A stretch of 64,000 nucleotides of DNA. It comes from Chitinophagaceae bacterium (GTDB lineage Bacteria; Bacteroidota; Bacteroidia; Chitinophagales; Chitinophagaceae). Under the pieces are notes generated by a model, which searched no databases, was not told where the DNA came from, and saw only the letters and a list, made by a program, of their open reading frames with translations. The DNA lies in the NCBI GenBank assembly GCA_016720585.1, contig JADKKH010000002.1, positions 310,001 through 374,000 of the forward strand, written 5' to 3'. Position numbers and translations under genes: made by a program. Below, piece by piece: positions 34,840 through 43,830 of the stretch; the stretch's first letter is position 1, and the number at the start of each line of letters is the position of its first letter.

Positions 34840-37800
34840 ATGAAAAAGAAAATACTGGTTGTAGGTTTACTGCTATTGAATCTGTCACTCAAAGCCCAGG
34901 AAGATACTATCGCACAGCGGATAGTGCTGATTGGTGATGCCGGGGAAATTACGGGTGGCCGCCATCCGGTAGTAGATGCCGTCCGGAACCTGATTACCCT
35001 GGATAAAAAAACCACCGTCCTTTTTTTGGGTGATAATCTCTATCGAAAAGGCCTACCCGATGACCAGGATGCTGCTTACATTACGAAGCGGGCCATTCTT
35101 GATACCCAGCTTACATTAGTCCCTGCGGGTTCCCCGGCTAAATTCCTGATGATCCCCGGAAACCATGATTGGGAAAACGGGGGGCCGGGTGGTTACGATG
35201 CCATTATCCGGCAACAGTTATATATTGACTTAATACAAAAAATAAACCCCAAAGCGGAATATTATCCTAAAGATGGATGCCCCGGACCGGTGGAAGTTCC
35301 TTTGGGTAATGATGTGGTACTTATTTTATTTGACAGCCAGTGGTGGCTGCACCCCTACGATAAACCGGAAATAGAATCTGATTGTCCCTGCAAAACAAAA
35401 GATGAACTTGTAGCACAAATAAAAGACATCGCGGCCCGTAATGCAAAGAAACTGGTCATACTGGCCTGCCATCACCCCTTTAAAAGCAATGGCATCCATG
35501 GTGGCTTTTTTAAATTAAAACAACATATTTTCCCATTAACCGATCTTAGAAAAAGTCTTTATATCCCGCTTCCGGTGATAGGTTCCATTTACCCGATTGC
35601 CCGGAGCGTATTTGGCACTCCCCAGGACATCCCGCATCCGAACTATCAGAATATGGTAGACCGGATTTCAACGGCGGTAAAAGAGGCAGCACCCAATGCC
35701 GTATTTGTTTCAGGTCATGAACATAATCTCCAGCATTTAAAGGACAGCAACTTTAATTATATCATCAGTGGTGGCGGCTGTCATGACAGCCGGGCATCCG
35801 TTGGGAAAAAAAGTCTTTTTATTTCTCCCTCATTTGGATTCTCAGTCATGGAGGTTTCCAAAAACAAGAACGTTACGATTACTTTTTATACGGTGCTCGA
35901 TACCGTAAAAAAAGCCTACACGGCTACCCTCTTTAATTTTTCAACTATGCCGGTATCAGCCATTGATTCGGCCAGTGCAGTTATCGTAGATGATCCGTTC
36001 TTAAAATATAAAGACACGGTTACGATTGCAGCCAGCAATAATTTCCCACCGGTAAGTGGGATGAAAAAATTCTTTATGGGACAAAACTACCGGCCTGAAT
36101 GGTCAGCCCCGGTCAATATGAAAGTATTTAACCTGAAGAGTAGTGGTTTTGAAATTATTGGTATGGGTGGTGACAAACAAACAAAATCACTCCGTTTAAA
36201 GGATAAAAAAACCGGTAAAGAATGGGTCATGCGCAGTGTGAGTAAAGCAGCAACAAAAGTAATTCCGGAAACATTCCGGGGTACGCTGGCGGATGATATG
36301 GCCGTTGAATTGAACTCGGCAGCACATCCTTATGCAGCGCTGGCTTTCCCCGTTTTAGGCTACGCCATAGATGTAACAACGCCAAAGCCTGAATTATTTT
36401 TTGTTCCGGATGACCTGGCCCTGGGTTTTTACCGGCCCTTATTTGCCAACAATGTTTGTTTGCTCGAGAAAAAAGATCCTACCATTGACGGAACGGATAC
36501 TAAAACCACGGCGAAGATATTTGGCAAAATGATGGACGAAAATGATCATCTTCCCGATCAGCAGGTTACTTTACGGGCGAGGCTACTGGATATCGTTACG
36601 GGTGATTTTGACCGGCACCTGGATCAGTGGAGATGGGGTACCAGTGATACAGGCAAAGGAAAAATATTCTACCCGATACCCAGGGACCGGGACCAGGCCT
36701 TTTTTTACTCAGATGGTTTAGTTTTAAAACTACTTAGCGGGAAAGCCCTGCCATTCTTAAAAGGCTTCCGGAATGATATACCGAAAGTAAACTGGCTGGG
36801 ATATACCGCCCGGGATTTTGACCGGATCTTTTTAACAAACCTTAGCCTTAATGACTGGAAAGAAAGTGCAGCATTTGTTGAGCAGCATCTTACAGATTCG
36901 GTTTTCCGGAGCGCTGTATACAAAATGCCACCTGAAATCGTGGCCATTAATGGAGAAACGATCATCAAAAAACTGATCAGCCGCAGGAGTCATTTGTCTG
37001 AAGAGGCACTAAAATATTACCGCTTTATTTCAAAAAAAGTAAACGTCATTGGCAGTAACCAGCGGGAGTATTTTAAAGTAAGTAATAATTCCAATGGTTT
37101 GCAGGTAAGGGTATATGCGGTTACCAAAGGAAATGATACCAATTTTATACGGTACAACCGGGTATTTACTATCGGTGAAACAAAAGAGATCCGGTTATAT
37201 GGCCTGAATGATGACGACGTTTTTGATATTGAGGAAAACGCTTCATCCCGGATCAAAATCCGCATTATCGGGGGAAAAGGATATGATACATTTGATATCC
37301 GCGGGCATGTTGCAAATCTTTTGTACGATATCAATGACAGTACCAGCTTCGTTAAAAACGGTAGCCACACTAAAAAACGTTTTACCAATAATCCCCCGAG
37401 TAATGAAAGAAACCTCTTTGGATTTAATTACAACAGTACCCGGTTTCCACAATTTATTTTTGGTTATAATTCAGATGATGGATTAATGATGGGGGCCGGT
37501 TTTTCCAAAAGAACCTTTGGTTTCAGAAACTTACCGTATGCGACTGATCAGAAACTGTCAGCACTCTATGCCTTTGACCGGAAAGCTTACCAGCTCCGGT
37601 ACCGGGGTGAATTTAACCATATCACCCGTAGCTATGACCTGGTCCTACAGGGAAATTATGCTAACCCAGCCCTGAGAAATTTCACCGGACTTGGAAATAA
37701 TACAAAAACAAATCCGGCAAACAATTTTGATTATTACCGTACCCGTTACAAATTCCTGGAACTCGAAGCGCTTTTACGGAAACGCTTTTTTGAAAACTTA

Positions 37801-38499
37801 CACCTGATGATGGGTCCTTATTTCTATAATTACCGGAACAATTATAGTGATAACGCCGGTACCGTATTAAGTAAACCGGCACAGGTCGGGTTAGATTCAG
37901 CAGATATCTTCAGCAGAAAAACCTATTTAGGCGGCAAACTGGCACTATTACTCGACAACAGGAATAATGATTTTTTTCCAACCCGGGGAGTACAATGGTA
38001 TAATGAATTTGTATCCATGGCCGGAATATCTAAAGGCAGTGATTATTTTTCAAAATTCACTTCAGACATGACCATCTATGCCAGTCTGAAAGATCCGGCG
38101 AAGGTGCTTGCTATTTTAAAAGTCGGGGGTGGTCGTATTTACAGCAAAAGTTATGAATATTTTCAGGCCCTGAATTTCGGACCCAATAACCGGTTGAATG
38201 GCTTCCGGAAAAACCGCTATGCCGGCACTTCCTCTCTTTATGGAAGTTTAGAACTAAAGGTTCAGTTATTCAAGTTCAATTCTTACATTTTACCGGGCCC
38301 ATTGGGTATCTCGGCTTTCTATGATGCAGGCAAAGTGTGGCTGAAAGGGGTAAGATCAAGAACCTGGCACGGAGCTTACGGGGCTGGTTTATATTTCATG
38401 CCTTTCAACCTGTTCATTCTTTCAGCTTCGGCCGGATTTTCAGAAAATGAAACCATGTACTATTTCTCGGTTGGCACTAAAATCAATCTTGGTTTCTAA
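34840..38499 (+). CDS. Calcineurin-like phosphoesterase fused to kinase-like domain and BamA/TamA-type barrel
   Basis: A 1219-residue protein from the ATG at 34840 (an in-frame GTG is 6 bases earlier); signal peptide 1-20. Residues about 27-370 are a metallophosphoesterase: GDN at 64-66, GNHDW at 107-111, HH at 211-212 and GHEH at 292-295. Residues about 445-720 match the kinase-like domain of the neighbouring paralog: GGDKQTKSLRL, VMRS (Arg465), GDFDRHLDQW (Asp589, Asp591, Arg592 and His593) and RDRDQAF (Asp616 and Asp618). The remainder is an outer-membrane barrel ending in SVGTKINLGF. A protein both removing and adding phosphate at the surface or periplasm is one reading; the phosphatase and barrel are firmer than the kinase. 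Confidence 0.8.
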   Translation: MKKKILVVGLLLLNLSLKAQEDTIAQRIVLIGDAGEITGGRHPVVDAVRNLITLDKKTTVLFLGDNLYRKGLPDDQDAAYITKRAILDTQLTLVPAGSPAKFLMIPGNHDWENGGPGGYDAIIRQQLYIDLIQKINPKAEYYPKDGCPGPVEVPLGNDVVLILFDSQWWLHPYDKPEIESDCPCKTKDELVAQIKDIAARNAKKLVILACHHPFKSNGIHGGFFKLKQHIFPLTDLRKSLYIPLPVIGSIYPIARSVFGTPQDIPHPNYQNMVDRISTAVKEAAPNAVFVSGHEHNLQHLKDSNFNYIISGGGCHDSRASVGKKSLFISPSFGFSVMEVSKNKNVTITFYTVLDTVKKAYTATLFNFSTMPVSAIDSASAVIVDDPFLKYKDTVTIAASNNFPPVSGMKKFFMGQNYRPEWSAPVNMKVFNLKSSGFEIIGMGGDKQTKSLRLKDKKTGKEWVMRSVSKAATKVIPETFRGTLADDMAVELNSAAHPYAALAFPVLGYAIDVTTPKPELFFVPDDLALGFYRPLFANNVCLLEKKDPTIDGTDTKTTAKIFGKMMDENDHLPDQQVTLRARLLDIVTGDFDRHLDQWRWGTSDTGKGKIFYPIPRDRDQAFFYSDGLVLKLLSGKALPFLKGFRNDIPKVNWLGYTARDFDRIFLTNLSLNDWKESAAFVEQHLTDSVFRSAVYKMPPEIVAINGETIIKKLISRRSHLSEEALKYYRFISKKVNVIGSNQREYFKVSNNSNGLQVRVYAVTKGNDTNFIRYNRVFTIGETKEIRLYGLNDDDVFDIEENASSRIKIRIIGGKGYDTFDIRGHVANLLYDINDSTSFVKNGSHTKKRFTNNPPSNERNLFGFNYNSTRFPQFIFGYNSDDGLMMGAGFSKRTFGFRNLPYATDQKLSALYAFDRKAYQLRYRGEFNHITRSYDLVLQGNYANPALRNFTGLGNNTKTNPANNFDYYRTRYKFLELEALLRKRFFENLHLMMGPYFYNYRNNYSDNAGTVLSKPAQVGLDSADIFSRKTYLGGKLALLLDNRNNDFFPTRGVQWYNEFVSMAGISKGSDYFSKFTSDMTIYASLKDPAKVLAILKVGGGRIYSKSYEYFQALNFGPNNRLNGFRKNRYAGTSSLYGSLELKVQLFKFNSYILPGPLGISAFYDAGKVWLKGVRSRTWHGAYGAGLYFMPFNLFILSASAGFSENETMYYFSVGTKINLGF

Positions 38500-38566
38500 T
38501 ACAGACCCGTGTTAACATAGTTCATTGACGGCAGCATATTTGCTATCTTGTAATGAGATAGAAAAA

Positions 38567-39670
38567 ATGAACCCCACCCATATTATACTTCCCCGGCATT
38601 CGGCTGTAAAAAAAAATGAATTAAAACGCATTTTAACCGTAGCTGTATGCTGGACGATCATTGATTTACTCATATATGCTTTCCGGTTAGCCACTCAGAC
38701 GTATACACCAAAATATGAAACCACCGTAGTTGGAAGCATTAAAACCATATTACTCCGGGAACTGAATGTTTTTATTTTCAGCCTGATCATCGGATACTTC
38801 CTGATTGCTGTATTAAAACATTTTCTGCCGAACAGATCCCCCTGGTTTAATATTCTTATTAAAACAGTGCTGCTTGTTGTTATAGCTATTGGTATGAATT
38901 TTTTTATATATTTTACCTATAGCCTGCTTATTGAACAGCAACCACTTTCAGTTGCTTTTGATAAGTTTATTAACAATACATTCCGTAGCAAGTGGTTACT
39001 GGAGAAGATGCCGGAGTGGGTTTTATTATTTATTCTGACCCTGCTCACCATAGAGATCAATCATAAATATTCTCAGGGTGTTTTTTTTAATATAATTGTC
39101 GGCAAGTACCTGCATCCAAGAGACGAAAAGAGGATCATCATGTTTATTGATCTGAAAAATTCAACGCCCATTGCCGAAAAACTGGGGCATACGGAATATT
39201 TTAAATTTATCCGGGATGTAATTTATTGTATGGCGGCCGGCATAGCCGAATATGATGGCCGGGTTTACCAGTATGTCGGAGATGAAATTGTTGCCTGGTG
39301 GCCGCACACAAAGGCTAATGCAAGAAAATGCGTCAATGCGCTTATTGAGGCAAGAAAAATACTAAATCACAATGCGCAACAATTTAAACAGGCTTATGAT
39401 ATTATACCTGAATATAAAGTCGGCGTACATGCAGGTAATGTAACGGTGGGCCAGGTGGGAATTGCCAAAAAAGAATTGGTTATAAGCGGTGATACAATTA
39501 ATACGGCTGCACGAATCCGGAGCGCCTGTACTGAATTGAATCAGAAATACCTGGTATCCAAAGAATTCATTAAACTGCTCAATATGAAAGACTGGCAAAG
39601 CGAAAGCCAGGGTAAGATTGATTTAAAGGGTAAAAACGAAAACATTGAATTATTTGCCCTTAAAATTTAA
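38567..39670 (+). CDS. Membrane-anchored class III nucleotidyl cyclase
   Basis: A 367-residue protein from the ATG at 38567; the upstream TTG at 38525 extends a non-family N-terminus. Four membrane helices (about 22-40, 66-84, 97-117 and 151-165) are followed by a class III catalytic domain from about residue 185. Metal ligands are Asp195 (MFIDLKNST) and Asp239 (YVGDE), and the transition-state pair Asn312 and Arg316 is in NTAAR. The base-selecting positions carry Gln235 and Glu303 instead of the Lys/Asp of adenylyl cyclases or Glu/Cys of guanylyl cyclases, so the nucleotide is uncertain. It lies 1.6 kb upstream of an HD/Pycsar-effector-like gene. Confidence 0.87.
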   Translation: MNPTHIILPRHSAVKKNELKRILTVAVCWTIIDLLIYAFRLATQTYTPKYETTVVGSIKTILLRELNVFIFSLIIGYFLIAVLKHFLPNRSPWFNILIKTVLLVVIAIGMNFFIYFTYSLLIEQQPLSVAFDKFINNTFRSKWLLEKMPEWVLLFILTLLTIEINHKYSQGVFFNIIVGKYLHPRDEKRIIMFIDLKNSTPIAEKLGHTEYFKFIRDVIYCMAAGIAEYDGRVYQYVGDEIVAWWPHTKANARKCVNALIEARKILNHNAQQFKQAYDIIPEYKVGVHAGNVTVGQVGIAKKELVISGDTINTAARIRSACTELNQKYLVSKEFIKLLNMKDWQSESQGKIDLKGKNENIELFALKI

Positions 39671-39696
39671 TTTATCTTTCAGGTGTCATTATCGTC

Positions 39697-40398
39697 ATGA
39701 AAGAAACAATTAATCCAAGTAAAAAAAAATACACTTCACTTTGGCTTACGCGTGGTAAGACCGCCGAAAAAATTCTGCTCTTTGTATCCTTATTGCTGAT
39801 AGTTATCCTGGTGCTGGTGGTGCTTATTTATGGCCGGAACTCTTTTGATCAATATGTTTTTAAACATATAGCACCGCATATTACCAAAATCCGTACCTGG
39901 ATAATGATTCGTATTTCATTGCTGGCAAATCATTTTTTCCTCGTCCCGATTGTAGTTGCGCTTATTGCCATTTTCCTGTTCAAAAAAAATAAATGGATGG
40001 CCATCAGAACGGCCACTGTTTTACTGAGCAGTCTTTTACAGATGTCCCTTTTGAAAAGATTAATTCAACGTCAGCGCCCTCCTGATCCGCTGGTAGACGG
40101 TATTACCAATTTCAGTTTTCCCAGTGGCCATGCATTTTTAGCAGTGGCATTTTATGGATTGCTGATCTGGTGCGCTTCTGTTTATATAAGCACTAAATGG
40201 CTGAAAAATGCCGCCATCGTTTTTTTAATATTGATCATAGCCGCCATCGGTTTCAGCCGCATTTACCTGCGGATGCACTATGCTACGGATGTCTTAGCGG
40301 GAATATGTATGGGTTTTGTATGGCTCGACTTCTGCTTATGGTTTATTGATAAACAGGAATTCAGAAACCGTGCAAAAGATCTTAAGGCCGGTAACTAA
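39697..40398 (+). CDS. PAP2-family membrane phosphatase
   Basis: A 233-residue integral membrane acid phosphatase with all three PAP2 signatures: KRLIQRQRPPDP, SFPSGHAF, and SRIYLRMHYATDVLAG, which hold the catalytic His residues. Such enzymes dephosphorylate phosphatidic acid, undecaprenyl pyrophosphate or lipid A-linked phosphates. About five to six helices are expected, with the active site in the periplasm. It starts 26 bases after the cyclase gene and may share its transcript. The 3' end overlaps the convergent lipoprotein gene by 17 bases. Confidence 0.93.
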   Translation: MKETINPSKKKYTSLWLTRGKTAEKILLFVSLLLIVILVLVVLIYGRNSFDQYVFKHIAPHITKIRTWIMIRISLLANHFFLVPIVVALIAIFLFKKNKWMAIRTATVLLSSLLQMSLLKRLIQRQRPPDPLVDGITNFSFPSGHAFLAVAFYGLLIWCASVYISTKWLKNAAIVFLILIIAAIGFSRIYLRMHYATDVLAGICMGFVWLDFCLWFIDKQEFRNRAKDLKAGN

Positions 40399-41236
40399 AA
40401 CGCAAAATGGTGGATTTTGTATTTACCCCTTCATTGGAAATATACATATCGCCATTGGGTTTAAATGTCAGCCCTTCCGGTTGAGGGAACATTTTCTTAC
40501 CCAGTTCAAAAACAGATTCCACATTACCATCCAGGTCGGCTATCACCAGCAAATTGGACGCTGAAGAAATCATAAATAATTTTTTCAGCACCGGGTGAAT
40601 TCCGGCTGCCGAGGGCTGTAGTTTGGATGTTTTATGCGGCGCCAGTTTTTCCACTTCTGCAGCATCAATAGTAAATACCGGGTTGTTGACAAACCCGGTT
40701 GAATCCGGATAAAAAGCAAAGGCACTCACAGCGGTTTTAGCATCCATCTTGCAATTCTTACAGATAATGATCAGCGCTTTGCGGGCGGTATCGGCATACA
40801 TGGCCTCAAAATCATTGGTGCCCGATAAACCTATTTTACCAGCTTCCACGCCCCTTACCCCGGCACTGTCCTTTATTATTTTTGTGATCATACCATCACT
40901 GCGTAAAATATAGGGCACCCCTTTATAGATTGCTACGTCTTCATAATCCCCTTTGCCGGCAAAAGAATACTCAGCCGCAATGAGTTTTGTTTCCTTGTCC
41001 AGGAAAAAGATTTTACCCGATTCATCATTATGCGTAATAAAATATTTATGTTCACTATCCCAGGCAAGCCCGGATATTTCTTTGATCTTCAATTCCAGTT
41101 TATCTGTAAATACTTCGGAAAAATTATAATGGGGGGGCGATTTAATCATCCGCATTTTTTGCTTGCAGCCCATAAAGGTCAATCCGAACAGCAGCAACAG
41201 CGTACTCAATCTTCCCGAAAAAATTAATAATCTCAT
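40382..41236 (-). CDS. Lipoprotein with SdiA-regulated-type beta-propeller
   Basis: A 284-residue protein with a lipobox (FGLTFMGC, Cys24) and a propeller-like body. Repeating blocks such as ISGLAWDSEHKYFITHNDES and PEGLTFKPNGDMYISNEG are typical of SdiA-regulated/NHL-like propellers. It should be anchored in the outer or inner membrane and bind a ligand or hydrolyse a phosphodiester, but no catalytic residue is assigned. Its 3' end overlaps the PAP2 gene by 17 bases (convergent), and it is divergent from the HD/effector gene at 41280. Confidence 0.8.
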   Translation of the reverse strand: MRLLIFSGRLSTLLLLFGLTFMGCKQKMRMIKSPPHYNFSEVFTDKLELKIKEISGLAWDSEHKYFITHNDESGKIFFLDKETKLIAAEYSFAGKGDYEDVAIYKGVPYILRSDGMITKIIKDSAGVRGVEAGKIGLSGTNDFEAMYADTARKALIIICKNCKMDAKTAVSAFAFYPDSTGFVNNPVFTIDAAEVEKLAPHKTSKLQPSAAGIHPVLKKLFMISSASNLLVIADLDGNVESVFELGKKMFPQPEGLTFKPNGDMYISNEGVNTKSTILRFSYRP

Positions 41237-41279
41237 TCTTCTAATTTTGTTTAAATTTATTAAAAGTTATCTTTATAGC

Positions 41280-42542
41280 ATGACGGAAAATCAACTATTA
41301 GTTTTAAAAGATGCCCAGGCACAGGTAACAGACCTGCTGGAGAACAAACTAAGCAAAAGTATTAAGTTTCATACACTCCTGCATACTCAAGATGTTGTAG
41401 ATGCCTGTGAAAAGCTGGCTGAATACCACCAGTTACCGGATGATGACCGTTTTGCCCTGGTCCTTGCTGCCTGGTTTCATGATACCGGCTACACCAGCGG
41501 CGAAGCAAAAGATCACGAAACCCGGAGTGTGCAACTGGCCACTGAGTTTTTAACGGCACATAACTCACCCGAAGAACTGATAAATAAAGTTATTGGCTGT
41601 ATCAATGCCACCCGGATACCGCAAACCCCCGCAACAACAATTGAACGATTGATTTGTGATGCCGATCTGTTTCATCTTGGTACCGATGCTTTTAAGGAAA
41701 AAAGCCGGTTACTACGGGAAGAGTTGCAGGAATTCGGTGAAAATGAGGTTTCAAAAAAGGACTGGCGAAAAATAAATATCCGGTTTCTGGAAGGACACAA
41801 ATATTTTACCGTTTACGGGAAAGAAAAATTACAACCGGCAAAAGAAATACATCTTGCAGAATTAACACAAAAGGACAAAAACAATGTTGAAATGAAACCT
41901 GTTAAAAAAGATAAAGACAAGAAAAAAGATAAAATAGCGGAAGCAGCCAAAGAAGCCGCTGAAGCCAAAAAAAAGAAAGAAAAAGAAAGCCAGTCAGAAA
42001 GAGGCATGGCAACGGTCTTTCGTATCATGGCACAAACACAGAATACCCTGAGCGGAATGGCGGATTCCAAGGCCAATATTCTTATTTCCGTTAATTCTAT
42101 TATTCTTTCGATAATCGTATCCAGTTTGTTTGAAAAATTACAGACAGATCCGAATCTCCAGATTCCTGTTGCCATCTTTGTTGTTGTTTGTGTAACTGCC
42201 ATAGTTTTTGGAATTCTGGCCACCCGGCCCAATGTTTCCGGTGGCACATTTACCAAAGAAGATATTGCATCCAAAAAAGCTAATCTCTTGTTCTTTGGTA
42301 ACTTTCACAATATGAGCCTGGATGATTATAACTGGGGGATGACAGAGATGCTGAACGATAAATACTATATGAACAACAGTATGATCAAGGATGCCTATTT
42401 CCTGGGTATCGTGCTGGCCAAAAAATACAGGTATCTCCGCATTGCTTATAATATTTTCATGTATGGACTGATCATAGCTATGCTGGCTTTTGTTGTTGCC
42501 TTTTTACTGCCATCAGCTACTGAAGTTTACACGACTGGTTAG
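41280..42542 (+). CDS. HD-domain protein fused to a Pycsar-effector-type (DUF5706, PycTM-like) membrane domain
   Basis: A 420-residue protein from the ATG at 41280; the upstream open frame overlaps the divergent lipoprotein gene and is not family sequence. The N-terminal half is an HD phosphohydrolase: His35, His67-Asp68 (AAWFHDTGY), and Asp127/Asp129 (CDADL). A Lys/Glu-rich linker (about 200-238) follows. The C-terminal half carries MADSKANILISVNSI and two to three membrane helices, the pattern of the Pycsar PycTM effector family. It would be a membrane-associated cyclic-nucleotide-responsive protein; the HD part could hydrolyse the signal. Whether it is a defence protein here is inference. 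A separate class III cyclase lies 1.6 kb upstream. Confidence 0.85.
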   Translation: MTENQLLVLKDAQAQVTDLLENKLSKSIKFHTLLHTQDVVDACEKLAEYHQLPDDDRFALVLAAWFHDTGYTSGEAKDHETRSVQLATEFLTAHNSPEELINKVIGCINATRIPQTPATTIERLICDADLFHLGTDAFKEKSRLLREELQEFGENEVSKKDWRKINIRFLEGHKYFTVYGKEKLQPAKEIHLAELTQKDKNNVEMKPVKKDKDKKKDKIAEAAKEAAEAKKKKEKESQSERGMATVFRIMAQTQNTLSGMADSKANILISVNSIILSIIVSSLFEKLQTDPNLQIPVAIFVVVCVTAIVFGILATRPNVSGGTFTKEDIASKKANLLFFGNFHNMSLDDYNWGMTEMLNDKYYMNNSMIKDAYFLGIVLAKKYRYLRIAYNIFMYGLIIAMLAFVVAFLLPSATEVYTTG

Positions 42543-42568
42543 TATACTATTTTAAAAATTGTAATAAT

Positions 42569-43213
42569 ATGAAAAACCTATTCCTGCTTGCCACATTGAC
42601 CCTTGGGATGGCCTGTAATAATTCAAAAAAGGAGAAAGCACCCGGCACCGGGGATACAGATACTACAACTTCACCAACAGAAAATAATACCCCGGCGTCA
42701 AACAATGCAGCTCCATCTGCCGGATCGGCTTCTGTTATGTATTCAGTTGCTGACACAGCAAGAAATCTTGCTGGTTCCGTACTGGTGCAAAAAGATAAAG
42801 ACAAATTATCTCCAGGTAACGATTACCTGGCGGTGGTTACCACCAATGGATCTGATGGCGAATCATTTGTTTTGAATTTTCTTTTTGCGCTTAAACCCGG
42901 GAGTTACCCCGTTGTGGGTCTAAGTTTTACCCGGAATAACCAGGTATTCGGAGGAATATTAGGCGGTAAGACCAGGATCACCAATTATAAAGTAAACCTT
43001 ACCCAATGTGAAGACCTCGGCAGTAATAATCTGGGCGGACATAAATGGAAGATATCCGGTTCAGTAGATGAGGAGGTAACTATAGAAGCGATGGCAATCA
43101 TGAAAATGGACAAAACACATCCGGCAGATATCAAATTAAATAAGATCCGTTTTGAAAACCTGAGTTTTGACGATAACTGGGAAGAGATGCTGAATAAAGC
43201 AATGAATAAATGA
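42569..43213 (+). CDS. Putative lipoprotein, unknown function
   Basis: A 214-residue lipoprotein: signal with Cys16 in LATLTLGMAC, then a Thr/Ser/Asn/Pro-rich spacer (about 20-55), then a folded region of about 150 residues beginning VMYSVADTARNLAGS. No known domain is recognised. It starts 26 bases after the HD/effector gene in the same direction, so the two may be co-transcribed. A small solvent-exposed outer-membrane or periplasmic protein is likely. Confidence 0.75.
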   Translation: MKNLFLLATLTLGMACNNSKKEKAPGTGDTDTTTSPTENNTPASNNAAPSAGSASVMYSVADTARNLAGSVLVQKDKDKLSPGNDYLAVVTTNGSDGESFVLNFLFALKPGSYPVVGLSFTRNNQVFGGILGGKTRITNYKVNLTQCEDLGSNNLGGHKWKISGSVDEEVTIEAMAIMKMDKTHPADIKLNKIRFENLSFDDNWEEMLNKAMNK

Positions 43214-43417
43214 AATAGGAATAAAAAATATCGCCAGCTGTGAGATTAAATACTAACTATTGCATTTTAAGACACCTTGTTTTTCAAAACCCAGCGTAGT
43301 TTTTCTATTAGGATACCTTCTTTTTTTAACTCTTTCATCATTCACTATTATACTTTGGCAGCTCAGGTTTAAAAATTCAAGAAATTATTTTTAGTTATTT
43401 CATTATTGTCTTAGTTG

Positions 43418-43830
43418 CTATTTGTTTGGCTGGTTATCGGTTTTCTTATTTGGCTGTTGATCATTCTTTTTCTGCTGGGCCGGTGGCAGAGTAGCTGGTT
43501 GATCATTCTTTTTCTGCTGTACCGGTGGCTTATTTACCCGCTGTTCATTATTTTTCTGCTGCACCGGTGGCATATATGCCGGCTTCTTTTTCTGCTGTAC
43601 TGGTGGCTTATTTACCGGCTGGATCATTCTTTTTCTGCTGTACTGGTGGCTTATTTACCGGCTGGTCATTCTTTTTCTGCTGCACCGGTGGCTTATATGC
43701 CGGCTGGTCATTATTTTTCTGCTGTTCCGGTGGCTTATTTACCCGCTGTTCATTATTTTTCTGCTGCACCGGTGGCTTATATGCCGGCTGGTCATTATTT
43801 TTCTGCTTCGCCGGTGGCTGGTTTTCCATG
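43418..43830 (-). repeat. Tandem repeat tract in the DUF6600-like gene tail
   Basis: About 400 bases encode imperfect copies of KPPVQQK with N/D/Q-rich spacers (units of about 14-15 residues, some 42-45 bases). On the plus strand the copies appear as TTTTTCTGCTG and CCGGTGGCTTAT words. A one-base difference between two adjacent copies (extra base at 43623) shifts the frame. Length changes by recombination are expected. Confidence 0.75.
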
